64,000 bases of DNA, from NCBI GenBank assembly GCA_016712415.1, contig JADJRC010000007.1:1-64000 (forward strand), in the 5' to 3' direction. This DNA comes from Lewinellaceae bacterium (lineage in GTDB: Bacteria > Bacteroidota > Bacteroidia > Chitinophagales > Saprospiraceae). This document shows, piece by piece, positions 9,794 through 18,289 of the stretch. Within the stretch, counting starts at the first letter, position 1, and each line of letters starts with the position of its first letter. Both the position numbers and the translations under genes were made by a program. The notes beneath the pieces are model-generated. The model did no database searches. It saw nothing but the letters and a program-made list of their open reading frames with translations, and had not been told where the DNA came from.

Positions 9794-10228
9794 TTAATTT
9801 CGTACCGCTGTGATTCGGGCATATGAGACAACTGATAATTCCCCAGCCAGAACCAGCGTATCGTTTGCGAACTTCAAAATTTGAAAAGGTGCATCGTTAT
9901 GCGGCCCAAAAAAATAATTTCCATCATTCCATTCAATAGCGATAGCGTTTTGTTCGGCGTTGACAGAATATTTGCCCCTGATGCTGTCATAAAGGCCGTC
10001 AATGAATGTTCTCCAAAACCAGACAGTTTCGCCCTTGCCGTTCCCGTAATATTTATACGACATCGTAAAACTGTCTTCTTCATCTAACAACTCATCCGGG
10101 TTAATATAATAAGATCGAACCAGCCAGTCGCCTTCCAGTTGTTCGCCGAGTGTGGGAGGTTCTTTTTTGCACGAAAAAGCAACAAAAAGACAAATAGCCA
10201 GCGGGTAAATGATATGGAGGTATTTCAT
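9794..10228 (-). CDS. Small lipoprotein, lipocalin-like, paralogue B
   Basis: 144 residues with a lipoprotein signal: hydrophobic MKYLHIIYPLAICLFVAF then SCKKEPPTLG. The body (LEGDWLVRSYY, DSFTMSYKYYGNGKGETVW, NAIAIEWNDG, FQILKFANDTLVL) reads as alternating beta strands like small Bacteroidota lipocalin-like domains that begin with a GxW motif. It is a close paralogue of the next upstream gene (10330-10764), differing mainly at scattered positions; both end in ITAVRN. Function unknown. The pair probably arose by tandem duplication, since the DNA following each gene is also similar (GC-rich hairpin at 10271-10324, degenerate version near 9676-9790). It lies inside the block bounded by the two 106-bp repeats. 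Confidence 0.8.
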   Translation of the reverse strand: MKYLHIIYPLAICLFVAFSCKKEPPTLGEQLEGDWLVRSYYINPDELLDEEDSFTMSYKYYGNGKGETVWFWRTFIDGLYDSIRGKYSVNAEQNAIAIEWNDGNYFFGPHNDAPFQILKFANDTLVLAGELSVVSYARITAVRN

Positions 10229-10270
10229 AGGCTTGTGTGTTTATGGATGGGTAAATATCAGTTTGTTCCT

Positions 10271-10324
10271 CTGCCGGTGCGGGGCTCCGGCTGTAAGGTA
10301 CCATCTGGAGCTCCGCACCGGCAG
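10271..10324. terminator. GC-rich hairpin between the lipoprotein paralogues
   Basis: Arms 10271-10288 and 10307-10324 pair over 18 bases with one mismatch (CTGCCGGTGCGG core). It lies just after the stop of the upstream minus-strand lipoprotein. There is no clear T-run, so it may be a repeat or mRNA-stabilising hairpin instead of a classical terminator. A diverged relative follows the other paralogue. Confidence 0.55.
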
Positions 10325-10329
10325 GGGAG

Positions 10330-10764
10330 TCAGTTCCTTACCGCTGTAATCTTGTAATGCAACACAGACGATGCTTCTTCATCCAGCACCAGCGTATCAT
10401 TTGCAAATTTCAGGATTTGAAACGGCTTGTCGCGATGCTGGTTAAAGAAAAATAATCCATCATTCCATTCGATAGAAATGGCGTTTTCTTCGGTATTAAC
10501 GGTGTATTTGCCTCTAATGCTGTCTTGTTCACGTTCAATGAAAGTTCTCCAGTGCCAGACAGTTTCGCCTTTTCCGTTTCCGTAATATTTATACGACATG
10601 GTAAAACTGTCTTTTTCATCTATCAACTCATACTGGTTGCCATAATAGGATCGAACCAGCCAGTCTCCTTCCAGTTGTTCGCCGAGTGTGGGAGGTTCTT
10701 TTTTGCAGGAAAAAATGACAAGGAGGCAAATGGCAAGGGGGAATAATGGTTGCAAGTATTTCAT
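10330..10764 (-). CDS. Small lipoprotein, lipocalin-like, paralogue A
   Basis: 144 residues from ATG 10764; the open frame extends 20 codons upstream but only this start gives the lipoprotein signal MKYLQPLFPLAICLLVIF followed by SCKK. The same layout as paralogue B: GEQLEGDWLVRSYY, DSFTMSYKYYGNGKGETVW, NAISIEWNDG, FQILKFANDTLVL and a final KITAVRN. Most residues are shared, so the duplication is fairly recent. A lipid anchor in the outer or inner membrane is expected. It follows the interrupted metalloprotease on the same strand with a 65-base gap and could be co-transcribed with it. No catalytic residues are recognisable and the function is unknown. Confidence 0.8.
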   Translation of the reverse strand: MKYLQPLFPLAICLLVIFSCKKEPPTLGEQLEGDWLVRSYYGNQYELIDEKDSFTMSYKYYGNGKGETVWHWRTFIEREQDSIRGKYTVNTEENAISIEWNDGLFFFNQHRDKPFQILKFANDTLVLDEEASSVLHYKITAVRN

Positions 10765-10829
10765 GATGACGAGATTTTTTGATGAAAAGGTGACGAAAAA
10801 CGAGCGGAGAATAAACTTCCCCAAGTGGA

Positions 10830-12956
10830 TCAGATTTTCTGAAACTTCTCGGTCACCATGACCTGTTCGCCGACGACCTGAAGAAAATACGATCCGGCAG
10901 GCAGTTCCGATATGTCCACCTCTTGCGGCTCGCGGGGAAAAACTTCAAAGGTTTTCATCACCCGTCCCGTGCCGTCGATGATCCTGCAAGTCGCTTTGTT
11001 GTCCGTTTGCGGTATTGACCTGCTCAGATCGAACGTAAGGACATTTTTGGCCGGATTGGGAAACAGCGCGGTCGCTCCTGTTCCATTTTTTACCCTGTAG
11101 GAGCCGAAGGGCGGCACGAACGCCACGGTGCGGTTCATCGTTCCACATTCGTTGGTGGTGGTGATGAAAAAAGAGGTGCTCGAGTTTGACGGCATACCGA
11201 AAGAAATGCCGTAGGTCGTATAGGGCAGCGTGGTGCTGACACTTCCGGTCGTTTGCACCCAGGTGTAGGAGGGTTCCGGGTTTTCCAGCCTGATATCGTA
11301 GCTGCTTGACGGGGTCGCCGAATTAACGGTGTACAAGGTATTTGTAATGCCGTTTGGCCCGACATAGATGCCTTCAAGACCAAAAGAACTGTTGGCCCGC
11401 ACTTTCCGCTGCTACACCACCGGGCCGAAACAGTTGTGCTCGAAAATGACCCGCACCCAGGTATCGAAAGGGTAACAACAGTTCGTGTTCGGATCGAGGG
11501 TGATGTTCCTGACCTTCATCGAAGAAGGCTGGGAGGCAGAAAACTGAAGGTGGGGGCCAAGTTCCCATTGTATGGTTCCGTTCGGGTCGAAGGTATTGTA
11601 AAAACTTGCGGTGAATTCCCCGCCCGGACAAACCAGGGATTTATTTGTAAGTATCACCTGGTCGGCTTCTAGAGTGAGATTGAACCCGAGGTCGACAGGC
11701 GGTGCAAATTTCAGGCATTCGTCCGATGGGAAATTGGGCCCGCTGGGCCGGCATACTACAATCGGTTTGAATCGTTGTGTGATTTTAGTGATAGTTTCGT
11801 TACCCAAGCTGTTGGAGAGCGATTGGCATGGCGAACAGTTTGAGCCATTCATGATCGAACAATCGCACGGATGGTTGTCCTGTGCAAAAATATGCGCCAG
11901 TTCATGCGCTACGGTGCTCGCGGCTTTTTGTGTGCCGCTGCCGTTGAACACAAAACTGTAGGGCAGAAAAGCGACGCAGGGAAGATTCAACGGACTGCCG
12001 CACATAATCTTGGTGGACGATGACTTCACATAGCCATTCACGCCGAGAGGTCTGGCAGACATCAGGGACACCGCATCGCGCTGGATGCAGGATTTGTTGC
12101 CTTGCCACCAGTCCTTTCCCTGGGTCCAGTGCGTGGCGTAATCGCCGCCGCTGTACGGCTGGCTTCCTGAAGTCGTCCATACGTTGATGTCGACGATCCG
12201 GAACTGCAGTTTGGCAGCTGCAGCTTTATAATATGATTCCACTATGAGCGTGATCTCTGCAAGGTCTTTTTCTATGAGTTCTTCCCGCGTGGGATCGTCG
12301 GGTTGTACCGGAGCCGGGTATTTGGAATAAAGAGAAAAATCCACATCGTATGCCATCTCGAAGTAATATTCTCCGTCTACCCGTTCTGTTGCGGTCGAGT
12401 CTTCCCAGTTTTCATAGGTACCCGACAAGGGCGTGCCGCAGGTGAAAGACGTGTCGCGCAGGCCTTTGTATTTGACAAAAGTCGAAACCGGATCGCTTTC
12501 CGGGTTTTCAGTAAACTCTCCAATGTTGCTCACAAACCAGGTGTCCCCGTTTTTTTCATAATAGCCGAACAACTGATTTTTCCGGATGACGAAACCGGCG
12601 AACCGGTTGGTATCGCTATCGACAAATCCTCTGTAGATACCGTCGTTTACGAGATCGGTCAGCAGCGGCGTGCTGTCGCCCCGAATCGTCATCAGGGCGC
12701 CTTCCGAATACAACTTGCCTGGCTGAAGGTTCAGCCGGATGGTGTCGTCGCCGACGTTGAGGAAAAATTCAATGAATTCATTTTCCCCGTAATTGATGTC
12801 GGACCACAATTGAAGGGGGTGCAGATTGAACGCGGAATATTCGGTGACTTTCTGAATGACAGCAGATAACTCGGTAGAGGTTAAAGACAGGGGTTTGCCA
12901 TAGATGCCGGTCTGCGCGCGGGAATTTTTTGCCAAAGTCAGTAAAATCATTGTCAA
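10830..12956 (-). pseudogene. Secreted zinc metalloprotease with T9SS tail, split by an in-frame amber codon
   Basis: Start ATG 12956. The first 514 residues hold a short N-terminal hydrophobic stretch (MTMILLTLAKNSRAQ), a pro-region and a reprolysin/metzincin-type zinc site HELAHIFAQDNH, with CDCSIMNGSNCS as the likely Met-turn. The frame meets TAG at 11412-11414 after ...NCFGPVV. The same frame then stays open through QRKVRANSSFGLEG to 10830 and ends in a normal T9SS type A domain (LFPNPAKNVLTFDLS, ELPAGSYFLQVVGE). One base change (for example CAG to TAG) would explain the break. As sequenced, the product lacks its sorting tail and would not be exported by T9SS. It could be a nonsense pseudogene, a sequencing error or, less likely, readthrough. 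It sits between the two 106-bp repeats together with the lipoprotein pair. Confidence 0.8.
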
Positions 12957-12976
12957 GATGAAATTACGGAACAGAA

Positions 12977-13008
12977 GTGTGGCGTGTGGCGTGTGGCGTG
13001 TGGCGTGG
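12977..13008. repeat. Short tandem repeat, 7-bp unit gtgtggc
   Basis: About 4.5 perfect copies of GTGTGGC upstream of the interrupted metalloprotease. The rest of the gap 12957-13258 holds the second 106-bp repeat and no gene. Confidence 0.85.
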
Positions 13009-13118
13009 TCATGATGAAAGTTTTTTAAGAATGTACATTTGAATAAACGAAAATACGTGTTCCGCTTTTAATATCCAATACCGAACCTGATTTTAACAAG
13101 GCCGTCCCGCCACGTATA

Positions 13119-13224
13119 TTTCTTGCCGCGCTTGGTGTTGTCACCAAGCGCCCGGCGGAGTGAGTGTTTCAGGTTTAACATTCTGGCGTAGTTGCGCTTG
13201 GTGACAACACCAAGCGCGGCGAAA
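13119..13224. repeat. 106-bp hairpin-ended repeat, copy 2
   Basis: Same sequence and orientation as 9556-9661 with one visible difference (CAGGTTT here, CAAGTTT there). The hairpin ends are identical in both copies. It lies in the intergenic space between the metalloprotease start and the end of the HEAT/cyclophilin gene, so the two copies bracket about 3.5 kb. Confidence 0.85.
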
Positions 13225-13258
13225 GCTGGCTGACACGGACTCTTGAAGCTGGCAATTG

Positions 13259-15315
13259 CTACCCTTTCACCGAAACAGCCGTAATGGTATCGCCCGGCTG
13301 TATTTTATCGACAACACTTTGTCCCGATTTTACCTTACCGAATATGGTATAACGCCCGCCGAGATGCGGTGTAGCGGAATGGGTGATAAAAAACTGTGTA
13401 CCCTCGGTATCCGGTCCGGCAGATGCCATGCCCAGATAACCTTCGCTGTCGTACCAGACCAGCCCGATCTCCGTCCGGATAGCGTAATCGAGCGCACCGT
13501 ATCCGTCGCCGCGCGGGCAGCCGCCCTGAATGACAAAATTCGGAACCACCCGGTGAAAACTTTTTCCGTTGAAAAGCCCGATTCCGCCAGTTGCAGGAAA
13601 TTGACCACAGAGCCGGGGGCCCATAGCGGGTACATTTCCAGCACGACAGTTCCTTTGGAAGTTTCGAGGATGACTTCCGATTTGGGTGCAAATTTTTTGA
13701 GCCTTTCCCAGTCGATAGGGTGGTCTGTTTTCAGTTTGGGTTTGGCCGGTTCCGGGCGCTCCTCAAAAAAGGCAATGGTTTTGTCCAGCGCCATGTATGC
13801 TTCCACATCGCGGGGCAATTTCAGGCCTTCCAGGGCGGATTTCAGTATGGTCAGGCGGGAGGTATCGCGGAAGGTTTTATAATTCAATGCCGGAACCCGG
13901 AACCCTTCTGCAGCGGTTGCGACCATCCCGACGTCGCCGCTTGTCACGGCTTCACGCAGGTAATAATAAAGGTCGCGGCGTACAGTCCGGGCATTTTCGC
14001 CGAAAACAGCGTAGAAGTTCGGCAGTTGCGCGATAGCGAGCAGGGCTTCGGCAGCGGCCGTCTTTACGGCAGGGTGGGGGTCACTGAAACCGCGATCGTG
14101 AATCCAGCGGTAGTTCCAGCCAAACTCGCTCAGGGCGCCGAGGCAGGCGGCTTTTTCATACGGGCTCCCGGACTGCTGGAACGTTTCTTTCAGCCGGTCG
14201 ATCAGGTAGAACTTCGATTCCGGTTCATTTTTTACGGAAAGAAACTTGTTGGAGGCCCGGAACAGGGCGATGCGCGTGAGCGCCGGCAAGTTGGGCTGAT
14301 CGCGGGTAATGCGCCAGTAATAGTCGCCGTCTTTGGGCTGGCCGTTGGCAATAAAAAACTCCGCTGCGGTACGGCTGACATGGGGGTTAGCGTCACTCAC
14401 AAATGGCATGACCAGCGCCCGGACGGTATCATAGTCGAATTTTTTCAGGGCATTGATAATGTTGCACTTAACCCTCCAGTCCTGCTCGGAATGTATCACT
14501 TTCGACAGGATGGCGAATGCTGCGGGGCTGGGCGATTTTCCAAGCGCCTGCGCCAGCGCCATCCGGATATCCGGGCTGTTGCCTGAACGAACGAAAGCAG
14601 CAGCCAACTCACGCGCCTGGAGGCTGTCGGGTGTTACGCTTTTGGTGCGTGCCAGGTAATGGGCCGCCATCAGCCGGGCAGGCTCTGGCATGCGCTCGTT
14701 CGCCACATAGGATACCATGAGCTGGGTGGCGGCGGGAAGGGTAGAGTCGCGCAGGCCAAACCGGTAGATCGCCCGGCATTGCCCTTCGAGCAACAGCGTG
14801 TCGGTTGGTTTATAGGTAGTGACCGAGGCGATGTTTTTGAGGCTTTGCCGGGTGCCGCATTTGCCGATGGCTTCCAGGACAATCGCGTTGAAGCGCTGGT
14901 GCTCCGACATCGGGTCGTCGGATGCAAAGGCGGCAATCAGTGGCGGTTCACACTTTGGCAAACCGATCTGGCCAAGAGAAAAGGCGGCGGCAATACGAAT
15001 ATCTTCCAGTGGATCGCGCAGCAGGGAATCCAGCGGGCCGATGGCGCTGGAATCGGGCATGGAAGCAAAGGAAAGGGCTGCCAGATACCGGAGCGTAGGG
15101 TTTTTGCTGTTCAGGTACACCAGCAGGCTGTCCAGGTTCCGCGCATCGCGAAAATTGTACAGTTGCTGTACAGCCGGATTTTGAAGGTCCAGGTTTATTC
15201 CCGCGTTTTCATGGGCCTTCCCGGCAGGGTCCGGGGGCGTACAGGCGTGGAAGAACAGCAGGGCGGCGACCAATAACAGGCCGCAGGTATGGTACAAGCG
15301 AAAAGAAGGTCGCAT
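13259..15315 (-). CDS. HEAT-repeat lipoprotein with C-terminal cyclophilin domain (one frameshift)
   Basis: About 685 residues when one frameshift is repaired. The N-terminus is a lipoprotein signal (LLLVAALLFFHAC). Residues about 50-500 consist of HEAT-like helical pairs (NPTLRYLAALSFASM, DPLEDIRIAAAFSLGQIG, NPHVSRTAAEFFIANGQ, HPAVKTAAAEALLAIAQ). The last 170 are a cyclophilin-type prolyl isomerase: VILETSKGTVVLEMYPLWAP, FHRVVPNFVIQGGCPRGDG, EGTQFFITHSATPHLGGRYT, IFGKV. The frame breaks inside GF(F)NGKSFHRVV at an A-run of four at 13572-13575 (plus strand); one more A would restore it. Lost base at a homopolymer suggests a sequencing indel. Role inferred: envelope folding factor with a helical scaffold for partners. 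Similar HEAT-cyclophilin fusions occur in Bacteroidota. Confidence 0.85.
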
Positions 15316-15387
15316 CTCGATCGAATATTAACTGAAAGGGTTGTGCAAAAGTAGCAAAACCTTCACCAAACACCCTGCATCGGCATT

Positions 15388-15633
15388 TTAACGGGGCACC
15401 GTTTTCAACTGCCGTTCAATTTCACGCATACGGACCTGCCGGATGGAGTCGACCAGCCGGGGCATCAGGGTCTGGCGATCGCGTTTGCAGAGCGAGTCGA
15501 TCTCCAGCCGCGCCTTTCGTATCTGTGCTACGGATATGGAATCGATGGCCCTGCGGGTACCGGCGTCCAGCGGCTTTTCAGGTCCGCCGCATGAATACAG
15601 CAATAAAAAGAACAGGAAGATCAGCAGGCGCAT
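15388..15633 (-). CDS. Small lipoprotein of unknown function
   Basis: 81 residues: hydrophobic MRLLIFLFFLLLY then the lipobox SCGGP, followed by a charged, probably helical body (RRAIDSISVAQIRKARLEID, RQVRMREIERQLKTVPR). It ends 72 bases upstream of the HEAT/cyclophilin start on the same strand and begins 5 bases after the HxlR regulator stop, so it may be co-transcribed with the regulator. No family recognised. Confidence 0.65.
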   Translation of the reverse strand: MRLLIFLFFLLLYSCGGPEKPLDAGTRRAIDSISVAQIRKARLEIDSLCKRDRQTLMPRLVDSIRQVRMREIERQLKTVPR

Positions 15634-15638
15634 GGTGC

Positions 15639-16004
15639 TTATCGGATTTTTCCGGTTTGTTTTTCAATATGTTGTTCGCCCCACAACCGAATGGCCGCAA
15701 TGACCGGCTCCAGGGTATAGCCGCACTCGGTGAGTTTGTATTCCACGGTAGGCGGCACCGTTGCGTATGCCTTGCGATTGACGATGCCGTTTTGTTCCAG
15801 GTCTTTCAGTGCAGCAATGAGCATCCGCGGCGTGATACCCCCAACTTCCCGCTCCAGTTCCTTGAACCGAAGGGTGCCTTTTTTGAGCAAACTGTATATA
15901 ATAGCAAACTTCCATTTGCCTTCAAGCAGGTCGAGCGTCGCCCTGAACGGGCACTCGATTGTCGAAAATGTATTTTTCTTTAATTTTTTTTCTGTCGTAA
16001 TCAT
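15639..16004 (-). CDS. HxlR-family winged-helix transcriptional regulator
   Basis: 121 residues from ATG 16004 (an upstream ATG at 16064 would add 20 residues not typical of the family). The HxlR pattern is clear: CPFRATLDLLEGKWKFAIIYSLLKKGTLRF, FKELEREVGGITPRMLIAAL, LEQNGIVNRKAYATVPPTVEY and LTECGYTLEPVI. The conserved Cys near the N-terminus (ECP) is present; in some relatives this Cys senses electrophiles or oxidants. It is divergent from the pirin gene across a 107-base gap, the usual arrangement for local control of the neighbour. Predicted cytoplasmic DNA-binding dimer. Confidence 0.92.
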   Translation of the reverse strand: MITTEKKLKKNTFSTIECPFRATLDLLEGKWKFAIIYSLLKKGTLRFKELEREVGGITPRMLIAALKDLEQNGIVNRKAYATVPPTVEYKLTECGYTLEPVIAAIRLWGEQHIEKQTGKIR

Positions 16005-16111
16005 CTGATTATCAGCAAAGGTTACAAAAGTGAAACTGATATACAAAGATGTAACTACTTGCAAAAGTATAGCAATGGGTTGTAATTTTGCAACACGTTA
16101 AAACAAAAATC
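16005..16111. promoter_or_regulatory. Divergent promoter/operator region, hxlR-type regulator and pirin
   Basis: For the pirin gene, a Bacteroidota-type promoter fits: TTG at 16059-16061 and TAATTTTG (TAnnTTTG) at 16083-16090, 21 bases apart and about 20 bases before ATG 16112. An inverted pair GTTACA (16021-16026) and TGTAAC (16050-16055) frames the centre and is a candidate operator for the regulator. Assigned by eye only. Confidence 0.45.
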
Positions 16112-16987
16112 ATGGAACGCAAGGATTTTCTCAAAACGGGCCTCTTCGGCGTTGGCATTTTTGCCGCTTCAAAGGCGCTGGGCAACCTGACCCGCAACGG
16201 TATCGACGAACTCAGGCCACTCGAAATTCTCGGATTCAATCACCTTCCAAATACGGAGTCAAACATCATGGCAAACACCGTTTTGCACAAAGCCGACACG
16301 CGCGGCCATGCCGACCACGGCTGGCTCGACAGTCACCATACCTTTTCTTTTGCCAACTACTACAACCCGGAACGCGTCCATTTCGGCGTGTTGCGGGTGC
16401 TCAACGACGATATCGTGGCGCCGGGCCGCGGCTTCGGCACACACCCGCACGACAATATGGAAATCATCTCGATTCCGCTTTCCGGCGATCTGGAACACAA
16501 CGATTCGATGGGCAACACCGCCGTAATCCGCCAGGGCGACATCCAGGTGATGAGTGCTGGAACGGGCATCAGACACTCTGAATACAACAAAAACAAGGAT
16601 CAGGACGTGCGTTTTCTCCAGATTTGGGTGTTCCCCAACAAGCGGAATGTAACGCCCCGCTACGACCAGATTACCCTCGACACGGAGAAACTTAAAAACA
16701 ACCTGTTCCAGTTGCTGTCGCCCAATCCCGACGACGACGGCGTATGGATACACCAGGATGCCTGGTTCCATCTTGGGCACCTCGACAAGGACTTCAAAAC
16801 GGAATACACCCTCAAAAAAGCTGCCGGCAACGGCGTTTATGCCTTTGTGATCGACGGCGACGTGACGATCAACGGGCAGGCGCTCAACCGCCGCGACGGG
16901 CTCGGCATCTGGGATATGGAAAAACTCGATATCCAGGCTGATTCCGATGCGCAATTGCTCCTGATGGAGGTTCCGATGACGCTCTAA
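16112..16987 (+). CDS. Pirin family protein with an N-terminal export-like extension
   Basis: 291 residues. The bicupin core begins at about residue 53 with MANTVLHKADTRGHADHGWL, where ordinary pirins start, and includes HHTFSFANYYNPERVHFG, the metal-site region GTHPHDNMEIIS, GTGIRHSEYN and a second cupin with WFHLGHLDKDF. It resembles YhhW-like quercetin-dioxygenase pirins. The first 52 residues (MERKDFLKTGLFGVGIFAAS...) look like a Tat-type leader of the RKDFLK kind but with a single Arg before Lys. They could be an export signal, or the true start could be 16268. Divergent from the HxlR regulator, suggesting induction by a redox or aromatic compound. Family certain; localisation uncertain. 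Confidence 0.88.
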   Translation: MERKDFLKTGLFGVGIFAASKALGNLTRNGIDELRPLEILGFNHLPNTESNIMANTVLHKADTRGHADHGWLDSHHTFSFANYYNPERVHFGVLRVLNDDIVAPGRGFGTHPHDNMEIISIPLSGDLEHNDSMGNTAVIRQGDIQVMSAGTGIRHSEYNKNKDQDVRFLQIWVFPNKRNVTPRYDQITLDTEKLKNNLFQLLSPNPDDDGVWIHQDAWFHLGHLDKDFKTEYTLKKAAGNGVYAFVIDGDVTINGQALNRRDGLGIWDMEKLDIQADSDAQLLLMEVPMTL

Positions 16988-17273
16988 TCGGGTTTACGAA
17001 GGAGATAATGCACTACTTGCTCCTGCAGATGGGCCTCCACAAGGGATAATTCGATATTTCTATCCTGTTTTCCTCGGTGTTCACACCACCGGTCACCGTG
17101 ATCAGGGTACCGTTGGGGATATCCGCCGTGTATTCTTTCAGCCTGTCGAGTTTGTATTTGGTGCGGGAGGGCACCACTACCGTTGCGCCGTTTTTGAGGA
17201 GGGCGCGGACGATACCTTCTCCCACGCCGCCGGCGCCGCCGGCAACCACGGCAATTTTCTGGTCTAAAATCAT
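16984..17273 (-). pseudogene. Truncated short-chain dehydrogenase (SDR) N-terminus
   Basis: From ATG 17273 the first 60 residues are an SDR Rossmann start: KIAVVAGGAGGVGEGIVRAL (glycine-rich nucleotide loop), then LLKNGATVVVPSRTKYKLDRL. The protein stops after 86 residues, whereas the family needs about 250 with the YxxxK catalytic motif, which is absent. The next bases, in another frame, reach the pirin stop. The gene has therefore lost two thirds of its length, probably by deletion, and is inactive. It begins 12 bases after the stop of the HhH protein upstream on the same strand. Confidence 0.8.
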
Positions 17274-17284
17274 TATAGGTGTGT

Positions 17285-18157
17285 TTAGATGCGCCCCTCA
17301 CCTACCAGTTGCCGCGCCTGCCCTACCCAGTCGTCCTGGTATATCTTTCCCGGGCTGATGCCCAGTTTCTTCGCGGCAGAGATAATAGCATCGTCGTCCC
17401 AGTGGCTGATCTGAATAAAAGAATAGATACCCAGTCCGTGTAATTGTTGCTCGGTATGGGTGGTAATGCCTTTGATCGTTTTCAGATCGTCGGGGTTGTC
17501 GGGTCCAGGCGCTGAACGGGCCGGGCCGCCTTTGGGGCCGCCGGTTCTTCTCCCGCTGCGGGTCACGGTTTGCAGGCGTTCCATCTCGGCGTGTGCCAGG
17601 TCGAGTTGCTGACGCAGGTTGTTGCGCTCGGTCTCCAGTTTGGACGCCGAAAGTTCGACGGCCAGGAGTTTTTGCTGCATAGCCTGAAAATCGCGGTAGA
17701 GGGTCTTCCAGGCGCTCAATTCCTGTTGCATACGACCCAGGTCGACGTTCAGTTGGGTATTGCGCGCACGCAAGGTGTTGGTTTGTTCTTCCAGTGCGCG
17801 GAAGCGTTCGGCAAAACGCGCGGCATTGGCGTCGGCCTGTTCGATACGGGCGTTGTAGGCTTGTTCGGCATGGTCGAACGCCAGGCGCTCCTGTTCGAGC
17901 ACCATGAGGCGGTCGCGCAGGTTGTCCAGTTCGAGAGAAGCCTTTTTAAAATCAGCTTCCCGAAGGTCATGCTGGTGTTTGATATGGGTGTACAGGCGGG
18001 CTAAAATACTGCGATCGTGTTCGCTGCGATCAAGTGCGCGGCGCACGTCTTTTTCCGAAAAATGGGCCCTGAGCGACCATCCGATGATGGTACCCGCCAC
18101 CGTAAAAATTGCCCAAACGAGCCAGTAAAAAACCGGGTCCAGCAGTAGCTCGTTCAT
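17285..18157 (-). CDS. Membrane-anchored coiled-coil protein with C-terminal helix-hairpin-helix domain
   Basis: 290 residues from ATG 18157 (upstream in-frame ATG at 18238 lacks support). One N-terminal membrane segment (FYWLVWAIFTVAGTIIGWSL) is followed by about 165 residues of coiled coil rich in E, R, L, Q and A (LDNLRDRLMVLEQERLAF..., ERNNLRQQLDLAHAEMERL). A low-complexity Gly/Pro linker leads to a helix-hairpin-helix-like tail, DDLKTIKGITTHTEQQLHGL then GIYSFIQISHWDDDAI. Such HhH tails are common in Bacteroidota membrane proteins and ribosomal L21-like fusions, where they may bind nucleic acid or protein. Function unknown. Confidence 0.7.
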   Translation of the reverse strand: MNELLLDPVFYWLVWAIFTVAGTIIGWSLRAHFSEKDVRRALDRSEHDRSILARLYTHIKHQHDLREADFKKASLELDNLRDRLMVLEQERLAFDHAEQAYNARIEQADANAARFAERFRALEEQTNTLRARNTQLNVDLGRMQQELSAWKTLYRDFQAMQQKLLAVELSASKLETERNNLRQQLDLAHAEMERLQTVTRSGRRTGGPKGGPARSAPGPDNPDDLKTIKGITTHTEQQLHGLGIYSFIQISHWDDDAIISAAKKLGISPGKIYQDDWVGQARQLVGEGRI

Positions 18158-18289
18158 GAACGGATATTTTTCATTTTGACCAAAGGTAGCAGATAAGCCG
18201 CGAAAATTGTGCCTTTTACACGTATTTTGCGTTGTCACACGTTATGCAGGCGATGTCAGCGGTTTATCCTGTTTGATTAAAGATTCAGT

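Noticed and set aside
9556..13224. Composite transposon
   Set aside because: The repeats bracket cargo, but no transposase or recombinase is found inside or nearby and no target-site duplication is visible.
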